From Candidatus Pelagibacter communis (lineage in GTDB: Bacteria; Pseudomonadota; Alphaproteobacteria; Pelagibacterales; Pelagibacteraceae), in the NCBI RefSeq assembly GCF_001179925.1, contig NZ_CVSF01000065.1, positions 1 through 36,364 on the forward strand: a stretch of 36,364 bases of DNA. Direction: 5' to 3'. Shown here piece after piece: positions 15,832 to 24,819 of the stretch. The notes under the pieces were generated by a model. That model was not told the DNA's origin. It saw only the letters and a list, made by a program, of their open reading frames with translations, and searched no databases. Each line of letters starts with the position of its first letter. Within the stretch, counting starts at the first letter, position 1. The position numbers and the translations under genes are program-made.

Positions 15832-17559
15832 TTATTCTTTATTCTCATCTTTTTTTTTAAGATCCTCTGATAAAGATGAAAAAGGCAAGTTTTTACCTGA
15901 CCCCTCTGACCCATATTTCTCTAAAGCTTCTTTTTTCTCAATCTCTTCAAGAAGTTTTATGCTTAATGTCACCTTTCTTTTTTCAAAATCAAGCTCAGCA
16001 ATTGCACAATCTATTCTTTCACCCCCTGTAAATCTAGAAGGTCTTGCATCAGCTGCATTTATTGCAATTTGTGATTTTTTGATTTGAAAATCCATCTGGC
16101 AATTTTCTGGTCTGACAACTAAGCCTTTATTATCAGTAGATATAATTTTAACAGTAATAATTTGATTTTCTTTTTTGTCTTTGAACCAGTCGAATGGATC
16201 TGTTTGAGTTTGTCTTAATCCAACTCTAATTTTCTGATCAGAAGATTTAATTTCTAAGACTTTAACCTTAATTTTATCTCCTTTTTTATATTTAGCTAGC
16301 TCTTCCTCTCCGTTATTTAAGTATGTTAGATCGTTACAATGTAAGAAAGCATCAATATCTAAATCTCCTACCTTAACAAAAAGGGAATATTCATTTTTAT
16401 TTACCACTTCACCTTCAACAATTGTCCCTTCAGGATATTTTTTATTAAAAGTATCAAAAGGATTTTCTTGTGTTAAACGGTGAGATATAGCTACTCTTCT
16501 TTTTTCTTTGTCTATTTCGGTAATTACACAGTCAATTTCATCTCCAACTTTAAACATTTTTTTCACAGACACATTCTTTTTTGTCCAACTTAATTGACTA
16601 GAATGAAGTAGGGTTGATAAGCCAGGCTCTAATTCACAAAACGCACCGAAATCCATTAACTTAATAACTTTAGCTTTATATACTTTTTTTAATTCATAGT
16701 TTTCAATATGTTCAAAAGGATCTGGTGAAAGTTGTTTTACGGAGCAACCAACTTGTAATTTTTCTTTATCAACAGATATTACTTTTAAATCATGTTTTTC
16801 ACCAATATTAAACACCTCATCTGGATGATTAACTCTAGAATATGAAATTTCTTGTAAATGAACTAATACATCGAGTTCGTTATTCACGTTAAAAAAACAT
16901 CCGAATGAACTATAGCCTTTAACTTCCGCACCTTTAATTATGTCTCCAACTTTGTATTTTTCGATAATCTTTGCCTTGTCCTCTTTTTTAAATGATGAAA
17001 TAATTTCTCTTCGTGAAACGCAAGCATTGCCTCTAACTTTATCTAATTTAATTAATGCAAATTTTTGGGGCTCGTTCATCAAATGACTAATGTCTTTTAG
17101 TGGTTTGTCACTAATTTGTGATCCAGGCAAAAACATTAAAGAGCCAGTATCAATATGCTCTACTATGCAACCACCTTTACATTTAGACGTAATTTTTCCC
17201 ATGATTGGTTCATTTTTTTCATAAGCCTCAACTAATTTATCCCAACCTTTAATTTTTTGTGCTTTACTTGCAGATACTAATATTTCACCATTTTTGTCCT
17301 CTATTTTTTCTAATAAAACTGGAATTGTTTCACCTACTTTAATTTTATCAGTTAAACCCATACTCTTAAGTTCATTAATATCTAACACTGGTTCACTTTT
17401 AAGTCCTTCCACGAAAAGAAATACAAACTTTTCAGTTACTTTATTAATTTTACCATTAATAATTTTTCCTTCTTCGATACTAATTTTAGAAAGTTGGCTA
17501 TTTAATAATTTTTCAAATTCTTTTGACGCTGGACTAGATAAATCTTTATATATTTCCAT
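15832..17559 (-). CDS. rpsA: 30S ribosomal protein S1
   Basis: S1 binds mRNA on the 30S subunit and is needed for most translation initiation. The 575-residue protein (from ATG 17559, MEIYKDLSSPASKEFEKLL) comprises six S1-type OB repeats, visible as recurring GxI/V...GAFCELEPG-like, GFxV and VxIxxxDKEKRRVAIS-like elements; it is close to E. coli S1 (557 aa). An in-frame upstream start at 17595 exists, but ATG 17559 has AGGAA about 10 bases before it and fits S1 N-termini. It heads the operon through folC and has its own promoter. The usual upstream neighbour cmk is absent. Confidence 0.95.
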   Translation of the reverse strand: MEIYKDLSSPASKEFEKLLNSQLSKISIEEGKIINGKINKVTEKFVFLFVEGLKSEPVLDINELKSMGLTDKIKVGETIPVLLEKIEDKNGEILVSASKAQKIKGWDKLVEAYEKNEPIMGKITSKCKGGCIVEHIDTGSLMFLPGSQISDKPLKDISHLMNEPQKFALIKLDKVRGNACVSRREIISSFKKEDKAKIIEKYKVGDIIKGAEVKGYSSFGCFFNVNNELDVLVHLQEISYSRVNHPDEVFNIGEKHDLKVISVDKEKLQVGCSVKQLSPDPFEHIENYELKKVYKAKVIKLMDFGAFCELEPGLSTLLHSSQLSWTKKNVSVKKMFKVGDEIDCVITEIDKEKRRVAISHRLTQENPFDTFNKKYPEGTIVEGEVVNKNEYSLFVKVGDLDIDAFLHCNDLTYLNNGEEELAKYKKGDKIKVKVLEIKSSDQKIRVGLRQTQTDPFDWFKDKKENQIITVKIISTDNKGLVVRPENCQMDFQIKKSQIAINAADARPSRFTGGERIDCAIAELDFEKRKVTLSIKLLEEIEKKEALEKYGSEGSGKNLPFSSLSEDLKKKDENKE

Positions 17560-17610
17560 TAATAAGTTAATTCCTATCTGTTTTTTTAAAAACACGAACT
17601 TTTATATAAA

Positions 17611-17640
17611 ATTATAGACTTCATCAATACTGAATTTGAA
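17611..17640 (-). promoter_or_regulatory. probable rpsA operon promoter
   Basis: On the minus strand, TTCAAA (17635-17640) and a perfect TATAAT (17611-17616) are separated by 18 bases. The predicted transcript start is near 17604, giving a leader of about 45 bases before the rpsA ATG at 17559. It lies in the 129-base spacer between aroA and rpsA. Confidence 0.6.
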
Positions 17641-17688
17641 TTAATTTTTTTTGAAATCATTGAATATTCAGGTTTTTTTTGCAGTATT

Positions 17689-19014
17689 TTAGCTAAACTT
17701 GCCACCTAGACTTTTAATTTTACCCATAAATGTGGGAAAAGAGGTATTAATACTATCCTTTGAAGAAATTGACCAATCACCACCAAAAGCTAGTGCTGCT
17801 ATTACACTTGTCATGAACACTCTGTGATCTTTCAAAAATTTTTTTATGACGATTTTCTTTTTAACTTGTAAATTTGGATTTCCATATATTTTAATACTGT
17901 CTTTTTTCAAAATATTCTTAACTCCTAGTTCATTCAATATCTTTGAACCCCATAATAATCTTGGGCTCTCTTTTTGATCTAATTCTGATAAATCTTTGAA
18001 ATAAGAAATTCCCTTTGCTTTAGCTGCAACTAAAAAAATTAACATAAATTCATCTATTGCTGATGTATTTAAATAAGTTGGGCAGTTAATTGATTTTAAT
18101 GATTTTTTACTTTGTACTAATATATCTGCTATTTTTTCGCCTTTATAAACTTTACGATTTTGTAGTTTAACATTTACTCCCATTTTCATTAATATTTTAA
18201 GAACACCAATTCTTGTAGGATTTACATTAACATTTTTGATTTTTAATTTCGAATTTTTTGATAATGCAGTCAAAACTATAAAAAAAGCTCCAGAACTTAT
18301 ATCTGAGGGAATTTTATAATTTAGTGGTTTTATTTTTTTTTTCCCTTTTATCTTTATCAAATCAATATTCTTTTTTTTATTTACTTTTATTCTTAATTTT
18401 AAAAATTGAAATAATTTTTCAGAATGATTTCTTGATTCTTTTGCTTTTATAATTGTTTCTCCATAAGTATTTAACGCTGCTAACATAACTGCACTTTTGC
18501 ATTGTGCAGAACCTTTGGTTTCATTATATTTTATCGGGTAAGATTGATTTGTACCTTTTACAACGATTGGTAATTTGCCAGAATTAGATTTAAAACTTGC
18601 ACCAAATTTTTTTAAGGGTTTTATTACTCTATAAAAATCTCTTTTAGATAAACTTTTATCCCCGATTATTTTAATTTCATTTTTCGAATGAACTAATAAT
18701 CCCATAATTAATCTTGCTAGAGTTCCAGAATTACCTGCATTAAGAGTGACATTTTTTTTATATTTAAATCCATTTAGACCTAAACCAATTATTTCACATG
18801 TGTCTTTTTTAAAATTAATTTTAATACCTAATTTTTTTAAACAATTAAGAGTGCTAAACACATCCTCAGACTTTAAAATATTTTGAGCGGAGGATTTGCC
18901 AATAGCTTGAGAAGCTAATAACGCCCATCTAATAGATAAACTTTTATCTCCTTCAATTTCTAAAGTTTTATTGAAAGGTTTTATGATCTTTTTAATATGG
19001 ATAACATTATTCAT
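17689..19014 (-). CDS. aroA: 3-phosphoshikimate 1-carboxyvinyltransferase (EPSP synthase)
   Basis: AroA joins PEP to shikimate 3-phosphate in aromatic amino-acid synthesis. The 441-residue protein shows the N-terminal GDKSLSIRWALLASQA, the LNAGNSGTLARLIMGLL motif, SLSKRDFYRVIKPL, GSAQCKSAVMLAAL, and C-terminal DHRVFMTSVIAALAF. GNSGTLARL with Gly at the NAGTAMRP-like loop and the overall pattern resemble the alphaproteobacterial class II group. It follows lptB after 12 bases. In most alphaproteobacteria aroA-cmk-rpsA is continuous; here cmk is not between them. Confidence 0.95.
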   Translation of the reverse strand: MNNVIHIKKIIKPFNKTLEIEGDKSLSIRWALLASQAIGKSSAQNILKSEDVFSTLNCLKKLGIKINFKKDTCEIIGLGLNGFKYKKNVTLNAGNSGTLARLIMGLLVHSKNEIKIIGDKSLSKRDFYRVIKPLKKFGASFKSNSGKLPIVVKGTNQSYPIKYNETKGSAQCKSAVMLAALNTYGETIIKAKESRNHSEKLFQFLKLRIKVNKKKNIDLIKIKGKKKIKPLNYKIPSDISSGAFFIVLTALSKNSKLKIKNVNVNPTRIGVLKILMKMGVNVKLQNRKVYKGEKIADILVQSKKSLKSINCPTYLNTSAIDEFMLIFLVAAKAKGISYFKDLSELDQKESPRLLWGSKILNELGVKNILKKDSIKIYGNPNLQVKKKIVIKKFLKDHRVFMTSVIAALAFGGDWSISSKDSINTSFPTFMGKIKSLGGKFS

Positions 19015-19026
19015 TTTAATTAAGTT

Positions 19027-19803
19027 TTAACTTATTTTGAAAGAGTCACCAAAATATACATTTTTAGCATCTATATTTTGAATTAAGTCTGAGGGAGTTC
19101 CATGTGCAACTACTTTTCCATTATGAATTATTGCAGCAGTATCAACGCATGCTAATAAATCTCTTGCTTGGTGATCGCACAAAATAATAGAGATGTTGTT
19201 AAAAGTTTGAAGATCGACAATGATTTTTTGTAATATCTTTATTGTCATCACATCGAGAGCTGCAAATGGTTCATCCAATAAAAGTATTTTAGGATCAGAA
19301 ATTAAAGCTAAAGCTATAACCAGTTTTTTTTTCTGACCCCCGGATAAAAACTCAGCTTTAATATCTCTAATTGGGTCTAACTCAAAATTAGAAATTAAAG
19401 AGTTTATTTTTTCTTCTCTGTAACTTAAATTTTCAATAGTAATTTCTGCAATTGCCTTAAGATTTTCGTAAACAGTTAAATCATGGAAATAACCACCATT
19501 TTGCGGGACAAAACCAATTTTAAAAGCAAGGGTTCTTTGATAGATTGGAAATTTATTAATATTTTCAGAATTTATAAATATAGAACCGAAGCTTGGATTA
19601 AGTAAGCCAATAATTATATTAAATATTGTCGATTTACCCACTCCGTTTGGTCCAAGCAAACCTAAAATTTGTCCATCACCCAATTCTAAGTTGAGATTAT
19701 CTAAAATTATTTTTCTACCAAATTTAAATGAAATTTTATCCAATTTTAGGATAACTTTTTTTTTTTTAAAAGATTTAATTCTAAATTTTTTAATGTTAGA
19801 CAT
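19027..19803 (-). CDS. lptB: LPS export ABC transporter ATP-binding protein
   Basis: LptB is the cytoplasmic ATPase that, with LptF and LptG, pulls lipopolysaccharide from the inner membrane. The 258-residue protein has Walker A GPNGVGKST, Q-loop FVPQNGGYF, signature LSGGQKKK, Walker B ILLLDEP, and the switch His in LCDHQ. The QKKKL after the signature, where LptB usually has RRR, and a basic N-terminal extension of about 15 residues are minor differences. It is 3 bases from lptC. The lptA gene normally between lptC and lptB is missing. Confidence 0.93.
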   Translation of the reverse strand: MSNIKKFRIKSFKKKKVILKLDKISFKFGRKIILDNLNLELGDGQILGLLGPNGVGKSTIFNIIIGLLNPSFGSIFINSENINKFPIYQRTLAFKIGFVPQNGGYFHDLTVYENLKAIAEITIENLSYREEKINSLISNFELDPIRDIKAEFLSGGQKKKLVIALALISDPKILLLDEPFAALDVMTIKILQKIIVDLQTFNNISIILCDHQARDLLACVDTAAIIHNGKVVAHGTPSDLIQNIDAKNVYFGDSFKIS

Positions 19804-19806
19804 TTT

Positions 19807-20382
19807 TTAATTTTTATTTAGTTGCACTTTATCGTTTTCATTATTCATATAAATATCAATTTTTTTTGTAATTAAATTTATCTTAATATTATCAGATAAA
19901 ATTGAACCTTGCGATCCTTCATAACGAACATTTTCAAATATTTTAGCTATATTATTTTCAAAATCTAGATCAGCCTTATCTGAAAATATTTTATTATTCA
20001 TATATTCAATTGAAACGTTATTTCTAAATTTAGTACTATAGTTATCATTATTATAATCAGCATTATCAGATTTGATTATCAAAGGAATTCTATTTTGGTC
20101 TATAATTAAAGCTTTTACTTTTTGCATTTTGATTATTTCAGAATTGTTAGAATTAATTAGTTCACTTAAATCTGATGTTATAATATATTGTTTATTTTGA
20201 TCTAAATTCACCTCATATTTTAAATTTTTTATTAAATTATTCTCTGTTTTAGAAATTATTTGATCATTTAGATTATCTGATTTGACTATAATTTCATTAT
20301 TTTTAGATAAATATAATTTGTTAAAAAAAAATAAAGTTAATATCACAATAAAAAAAAGAGAAAATTGAACAATTCTTTTCAT
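19807..20382 (-). CDS. lptC: LptC-like periplasmic LPS export protein
   Basis: A 191-residue bitopic protein with an N-terminal membrane helix (about residues 5-24, VQFSLFFIVILTLFFFNKLY) and a periplasmic beta-rich part. The later segments, including NADYNNDNYSTKF and DFENNIAKIFENVRYEG, resemble the LptC/LptA jellyroll that shields lipid A during transport. Gene order kdsD-lptC-lptB supports LptC. The sequence itself is poorly conserved and Asn-rich. Because no separate lptA is present here, this one protein might serve more of the bridge, but its length allows only one jellyroll domain. Confidence 0.75.
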   Translation of the reverse strand: MKRIVQFSLFFIVILTLFFFNKLYLSKNNEIIVKSDNLNDQIISKTENNLIKNLKYEVNLDQNKQYIITSDLSELINSNNSEIIKMQKVKALIIDQNRIPLIIKSDNADYNNDNYSTKFRNNVSIEYMNNKIFSDKADLDFENNIAKIFENVRYEGSQGSILSDNIKINLITKKIDIYMNNENDKVQLNKN

Positions 20383-20390
20383 TAATTAAG

Positions 20391-21356
20391 TTATTTCAAC
20401 GTGTTAATAAGATTATGAATATGGATTACTCCAATAGTTTTTTTCTTATTCTCTTTACTATAAACACATACATTTGTAATTTTTTTTTTATTCATTTGAT
20501 TGAGTATATCAGTGGCTAATGTATTTTTTTCAACAATAATAGGCTTTTTTGTCATAAACGTTTTGATTTTTAAATTATCAATAAATTTCTTTTTTTGAAC
20601 AAGTCTTTTTAAGTCACCATCAGTAAAAACACCTGTATTTAAACCTTGGTCATTTACAACTACTAAAAACCCAAGTTTTTTTGAATTTAAAATTTTTAAA
20701 GCGTTTTTCATAATTTCATTATGATTTACAAAAGGTATTTTATTTTTAATCAACATTACATCAAATGCCGTTTTTAGTTTATTTCCTAAATTTCCTGCAG
20801 GATGAAATTTTTTAAAATCAAGCTTACTGAATTTTTTTTCTCTCATTGAAGCGATAGCTAATGCATCGCCTAAACATAATTGAGCCGTTGTACTTGACGT
20901 AGGTACTATTCCTAATCCAGACTCTTTTACTTCTGGTATAAATAATTTGATGTTTGCAGATTTAAATAGAGTTGAGTCTTTATTTGAAACTATTCCTATT
21001 AAAGTAATCTTATTTAGTTTTGCATATTTTATTATATCTTTTAATTCTTTAGTATTTCCCGAGTAGCTTACTAATATTAATAAATCTTTATTTGTAATTC
21101 TCCCTAAATCTCCATGAGAACAATCATTAGCCGAAATTGAAAAAGATGGACTTCCAACAGAGGATAAAGTAGCAGATATTTTTGAAGCAATTTTTCCACT
21201 TTTTCCTACACCACAAATTATTATTTTAGACTTACATTTTGTTATTGCTTTTACAGCTTCATTAAAAGAGTCATTTATTGAATATTTCAATTTTTTTAAA
21301 GCTTTTATTTGAAGATCAATAACTTCAATTCCAGTTTTACTTATTTGGTTTTTCAT
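20391..21356 (-). CDS. kdsD: D-arabinose 5-phosphate isomerase (KpsF/GutQ family)
   Basis: The enzyme converts ribulose 5-phosphate to arabinose 5-phosphate, the precursor of Kdo in LPS. The 321-residue protein has a SIS domain (about 30-180) with VGKSGKIASKISATLSSVG, NDCSHGDLGRI, VSYSGNTKEL and SSTTAQLCLGDALA, followed by FHPAGNLG and two CBS domains (about 200-320). It fits between rnd and lptC as in other proteobacteria. kdsB for the CMP-Kdo step lies at 26392. Confidence 0.94.
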   Translation of the reverse strand: MKNQISKTGIEVIDLQIKALKKLKYSINDSFNEAVKAITKCKSKIIICGVGKSGKIASKISATLSSVGSPSFSISANDCSHGDLGRITNKDLLILVSYSGNTKELKDIIKYAKLNKITLIGIVSNKDSTLFKSANIKLFIPEVKESGLGIVPTSSTTAQLCLGDALAIASMREKKFSKLDFKKFHPAGNLGNKLKTAFDVMLIKNKIPFVNHNEIMKNALKILNSKKLGFLVVVNDQGLNTGVFTDGDLKRLVQKKKFIDNLKIKTFMTKKPIIVEKNTLATDILNQMNKKKITNVCVYSKENKKKTIGVIHIHNLINTLK

Positions 21357-21361
21357 TTTAT

Positions 21362-21973
21362 TTAGTGTGACCAGATATCATCTTTAAATGAGGCTAAATC
21401 AAGCTCAACCCTTGTTTTTAAAAATTTTATACAATTTTGATAAAGTTCTATTCTGTTTTCTCTTTCCAGTATTTTATTTAATTCATTATGAATTTTATGA
21501 AGATAAATAACATCATTAGCACAATATTTGAGCTGAGCGGGAGTTAATTCTCCCCCAAAATCAGAATTTTGAAATTGTTTACTTATGTCAATATTCATAA
21601 ATTCTTTTATTAATGTTTTCAGTGAATGGTTGTCTGAGTAAGATCGCGCCAATTTAGATGCTATTTTTGTATCTAATATATTGTTAGTGTCAGTTTTTAA
21701 GTAATACTTAATATGCGCCATATCGGCTCTTCCAAAATGAAAAATTTTAGTAACACTATTATCTGAAAGAATCTTAGTTAAATTTGGTGCGTTATAAGTT
21801 TTTCTGTCAAGTTGAACAATATGAGCGTCAGAGTTTCCTGTTGAAAGCTGTATTAAGCACAAAGGATCTCTTCTAACATTTAATCCCATAAACTCACCGT
21901 CTACTGCTATTACATTGCCTAACTTTAAATCATCTGGTAAATCAGTCTTGTGCAATTTAATATCAATATTCAT
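21362..21973 (-). CDS. rnd: ribonuclease D-like 3'-5' exonuclease
   Basis: A DEDDy exonuclease: AVDGEFMGL (Asp, Glu), HFGRADMAHIKYYL, and CANDVIYLHKI with the Tyr/Asp-type third motif. At 203 residues it has only the catalytic domain and lacks the HRDC domains of E. coli RNase D (375 aa), a short type common in alphaproteobacteria. The frame allows a start at 21982 (MLKMNIDI) or 21973 (MNIDI); the shorter is chosen with low certainty. It is divergent from the NDUFA9-like gene, with only 6-15 bases between start codons, so at least one promoter must lie in coding sequence. Confidence 0.85.
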   Translation of the reverse strand: MNIDIKLHKTDLPDDLKLGNVIAVDGEFMGLNVRRDPLCLIQLSTGNSDAHIVQLDRKTYNAPNLTKILSDNSVTKIFHFGRADMAHIKYYLKTDTNNILDTKIASKLARSYSDNHSLKTLIKEFMNIDISKQFQNSDFGGELTPAQLKYCANDVIYLHKIHNELNKILERENRIELYQNCIKFLKTRVELDLASFKDDIWSH

Positions 21974-21988
21974 TTTTAACATATATAT

Positions 21989-22960
21989 ATGAAACCTAAA
22001 AATTGTCTAATTTTTGGTGGGAGTGGTCAGATTGGGAGACACTTAATAAGAAAATTAACCAAAAATAATATTAAAGTAACAGTCGTAACTCGAAACATTC
22101 ATCAAAAAAGTTATATTATCAAAACACAAGGAAACGCAGGATTTATAGATATTGTTGAGGCGAATATTTATGATGAAAAGAAACTTAGGGATTTATTTTC
22201 TAAAGCAGATTATTGTATAAATTTAGTAGGTATTTTATTTGAAAAAAGAAAAGGAAACACATTTTTTAATATTCATACACTTTTTCCATCTTTATTAGCA
22301 AAATTAGCCAAAGAATTTAAATTAAAAAACTTAATTCATTTATCTGCTTTGGGTATAAATGATGCATATGACAGCGATTATGCAAAGAGTAAATTAGAGG
22401 GTGAAAAAAAAATTTTGAATAATTTTCCTCTTGCAACAATTCTTAGACCATCCATAGTGTATTCTGTAGATGATAATTTCACAACTAATTTTATGACAAT
22501 TCTAAATAGACTTCCAGTATTTCCTCTTTATTATTCTGGTAAAACAAAATTTACTCCTATTCATTGTTCAGATTTAACAGATATAATTTTTTATGTTATC
22601 TCAAATAATATTAATTCAAAAATTATTGAATGTGTTGGTCCAGAGATAATTACATTCAAAAACATTATTGAGAGATTATTAAAACTAATTGATAAAAAAA
22701 GAATTTTATTACCTATGCCATTTCCTTTAGCTTCTTTTTCAGCAAAAATTTTTCAATTAATGCCCAATCCATTACTTACGGAAGATCAATTAAGACTCCT
22801 AAAATATGATAATGTACTTTCAAAAAAATATAAAAGTAATTTCGATATAGGAGTACCTAGTAAAAAATTTTTTAATGAAGAAGTGAAAAAATATTGTTAC
22901 ATGTGGCGTGAGGGTGGTCAATTTTCAACTGAAAAGTATTTATCTAACAAAAATTCGTAA
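21989..22960 (+). CDS. NDUFA9-like NAD(P)-binding protein of complex I assembly or structure
   Basis: A 323-residue atypical short-chain dehydrogenase with a Rossmann nucleotide site CLIFGGSGQIGRHL. It has CINLVGILFEKRKGNTF, HLSALGINDAYDSDYAKSKLEGE (the YAxSK element), ILRPSIVYS, and a C-terminal MWREGGQFSTEKYL. These match the complex I NDUFA9 family, an accessory subunit in mitochondria whose bacterial relatives occur in alphaproteobacteria. No nuo genes are nearby in this window. It starts 6 bases from the other possible rnd start and ends 15 bases from gcrA (convergent). Confidence 0.85.
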   Translation: MKPKNCLIFGGSGQIGRHLIRKLTKNNIKVTVVTRNIHQKSYIIKTQGNAGFIDIVEANIYDEKKLRDLFSKADYCINLVGILFEKRKGNTFFNIHTLFPSLLAKLAKEFKLKNLIHLSALGINDAYDSDYAKSKLEGEKKILNNFPLATILRPSIVYSVDDNFTTNFMTILNRLPVFPLYYSGKTKFTPIHCSDLTDIIFYVISNNINSKIIECVGPEIITFKNIIERLLKLIDKKRILLPMPFPLASFSAKIFQLMPNPLLTEDQLRLLKYDNVLSKKYKSNFDIGVPSKKFFNEEVKKYCYMWREGGQFSTEKYLSNKNS

Positions 22961-22975
22961 TAAAAATCAAAAAAA

Positions 22976-23470
22976 TTAAGCAGATTGAATTTTTTTTTCA
23001 ATAAATTCTGGAACCTCTTCTTTATCTGAGGAATCTTCTTTTTTTCCTTTAGGTTGGTAAGCGTATAGCACATGAAGTTTACAATATGAAAAATCTTTTA
23101 ATGAAGTCCTACCGCAAAAATAAAAGTTTTTTTCATCTGGGTGGCCTATTGGCCATTTACAGGAATTTTCATCTAATTCTTCTAATTGTTTTGGATTTTC
23201 AGGTTCAAAATCTTTTTCAATGAGCAATGATCTAAATTTATTTTTTCTAGTTCTTCTTGATTTTATTTTGTTAACTTCAATTGAACTTTCAAAATTCTTA
23301 TTCGATGTAGCTGATCTAGTTTTTATTTTTGCAGATAAATTTAATCTGTGAGCTTTACCAATAACTGCATTCCTGCTAATACCACCAATAATTTCAGCAA
23401 TTTGGCTTGCTGTGTTACCTTTGCCCCATAATTCTTTCAATTTTGCTACTTTTTCATCTGTCCAACCCAT
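22976..23470 (-). CDS. gcrA: GcrA cell-cycle regulator
   Basis: GcrA is an alphaproteobacterial transcription regulator that contacts sigma-70 RNA polymerase and works with GANTC methylation by CcrM. The 164-residue protein begins GWTDEKVAKLKELWGKGNT, then a helix-turn-helix with SQIAEIIGGISRNAVIGKAHRLNL. The C-terminal part has SCKWPIGHPDEKNFYFCG and SYCKLHVLYAYQP. A TTG at 23476 is in frame, but ATG 23470 gives the natural M-G-W-T start. It is transcribed divergently from argD with 181 bases between them. Confidence 0.93.
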   Translation of the reverse strand: MGWTDEKVAKLKELWGKGNTASQIAEIIGGISRNAVIGKAHRLNLSAKIKTRSATSNKNFESSIEVNKIKSRRTRKNKFRSLLIEKDFEPENPKQLEELDENSCKWPIGHPDEKNFYFCGRTSLKDFSYCKLHVLYAYQPKGKKEDSSDKEEVPEFIEKKIQSA

Positions 23471-23483
23471 AATCAATTAACTA

Positions 23484-23518
23484 TATATTGTATTTATTTA
23501 TTTATTAAACACAATATA
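23484..23518. promoter_or_regulatory. inverted repeat in the gcrA-argD spacer
   Basis: TATATTGT (23484-23491) and its exact reverse complement ACAATATA (23511-23518) are separated by 19 bases. The site lies 14 bases upstream of the gcrA ATG, so it may be an operator or part of a promoter. The A+T content makes chance likely. A second shorter dyad, TTCAAT/ATTGAA, is at 23591-23607, closer to argD. Confidence 0.25.
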
Positions 23519-23651
23519 GAGTTATATTTCTTTAATTAACAACGTATTTTTTAAACTTATTAACAATCTTAATTATCAAAAATGATATATTTCAATCGAA
23601 AATTGAATTTTATTAATTTAATTTAAAAAAAATTTTGTAATACTTATTATC

Positions 23652-24818
23652 ATGAGCTTTCTTGCAAAAAATTATAATAGAAAAAAAATCTCTTTTTTGA
23701 GAGGTAAAGGAAGTTATCTTTATACCTCAAATGGAAAAAAATATTTAGATTTTGTTCAGGGTATAGCCGTTAATTGTTTGGGACATGCTCATCCAAGACT
23801 GGTTAAAACTATAAAAAATCAATCAAAAAAACTTTGGCATGTTTCCAATGCTTTTCAAATTCCTGAAGGAGAAAAATTAGCAAAAAAATTGTGTCAAAAA
23901 ACATTTGCTAATTATGTGATGTTTCAAAATAGTGGTGCAGAAGCTACAGAAGCAGCAATAAAGGTAGCAAGAAGATATTTCTATTCTATTGGAAAACCCA
24001 ATAAAAATAGAATTTTGTGTGTAAAGAATTCATTTCATGGAAGAACTATTGCTGCAATTTTTGCAAGTGGATCAAAAAAGATGACAGAAGGATTTGGTCC
24101 AAAAATCCCTGGATTTGATCACTTTGTATTTGGAGATCATAAGTCGTTAAAGAAAAAAATAACAAAAAATACAGCAGCAATTATGGTTGAAACTATTGCA
24201 GGAGAAGGTGGAATTAAAGAAATACCTGATTGGTGTTTAAAGGAACTAAGAAAATTATGCAACAAGAAAAAAATATTACTAATTTTAGATGAAGTACAAT
24301 GTGGAATTTCACGGTCTGGGGATTTTTTTGCTTTTGAAAGCTCAAAAATTAAACCTGATATAGTTCCAATAGCTAAAGGAATTGGAGGTGGATTTCCTAT
24401 TGGTGCAGTTTTAATGAATAAAAAAGTGGCTGTGGGAATGACACCAGGCACTCACGGTTCAACTTTTGGAGGCAATCCATTAGCCATGGCAGTTGCAAAT
24501 ACTGTAATGGATATTGTTTCAAGTAAAAAGTTTTTGAAAAATGTGAAAAACCAATCAAAATTTTTTAATTCAAAATTAAATCAGATTAAAGATAATCATC
24601 CTAATATTATTAAAGAGATAAGAGGCAAAGGTTTATTAATTGGAATGCAGTTATATAAAGATCAAGCAAAATTTATAAATAAATTAATGGATAAAAAATT
24701 ATTAACTATTCGAGCTAATGATAATGTTGTTCGTATTTTACCTCCACTTAATGTTAAAAAAAGCGAGATAATTCAAGCTTTGAAAATAATAGAAAAAGTT
24801 TGTAAAGAATTGAATTAA
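23652..24818 (+). CDS. argD: acetylornithine aminotransferase
   Basis: A PLP class III aminotransferase making N-acetylornithine in arginine synthesis; family members can also make succinyldiaminopimelate in lysine synthesis. The 388-residue protein shows YLDFVQGIAVNCLGHAHP, FQNSGAEATEAAIKVARRY, NSFHGRT, VETIAGEGGIKEIPD, LDEVQCGISRSG and the PLP-Lys motif PIAKGIGGGFPIGA, then THGSTFGGNPLAMAVA. It is one base ahead of argF, forming a two-gene arginine operon as in many alphaproteobacteria. Confidence 0.95.
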   Translation: MSFLAKNYNRKKISFLRGKGSYLYTSNGKKYLDFVQGIAVNCLGHAHPRLVKTIKNQSKKLWHVSNAFQIPEGEKLAKKLCQKTFANYVMFQNSGAEATEAAIKVARRYFYSIGKPNKNRILCVKNSFHGRTIAAIFASGSKKMTEGFGPKIPGFDHFVFGDHKSLKKKITKNTAAIMVETIAGEGGIKEIPDWCLKELRKLCNKKKILLILDEVQCGISRSGDFFAFESSKIKPDIVPIAKGIGGGFPIGAVLMNKKVAVGMTPGTHGSTFGGNPLAMAVANTVMDIVSSKKFLKNVKNQSKFFNSKLNQIKDNHPNIIKEIRGKGLLIGMQLYKDQAKFINKLMDKKLLTIRANDNVVRILPPLNVKKSEIIQALKIIEKVCKELN

Positions 24819-24819
24819 G

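Noticed and set aside
17294-17617. Plus-strand open frame opposite the rpsA 5' end
   Set aside because: It is a shadow of rpsA and would cover its promoter; no ribosome binding site or family resemblance.
23591-23607. TTCAAT/ATTGAA dyad upstream of argD as an ArgR box
   Set aside because: The arms are short, the sequence does not match a known ARG box well, and such dyads arise easily by chance in this base composition.
24137-24451. Minus-strand open frame of 104 codons inside argD
   Set aside because: It covers the PLP-Lys region of argD in antisense and has no recognisable features.
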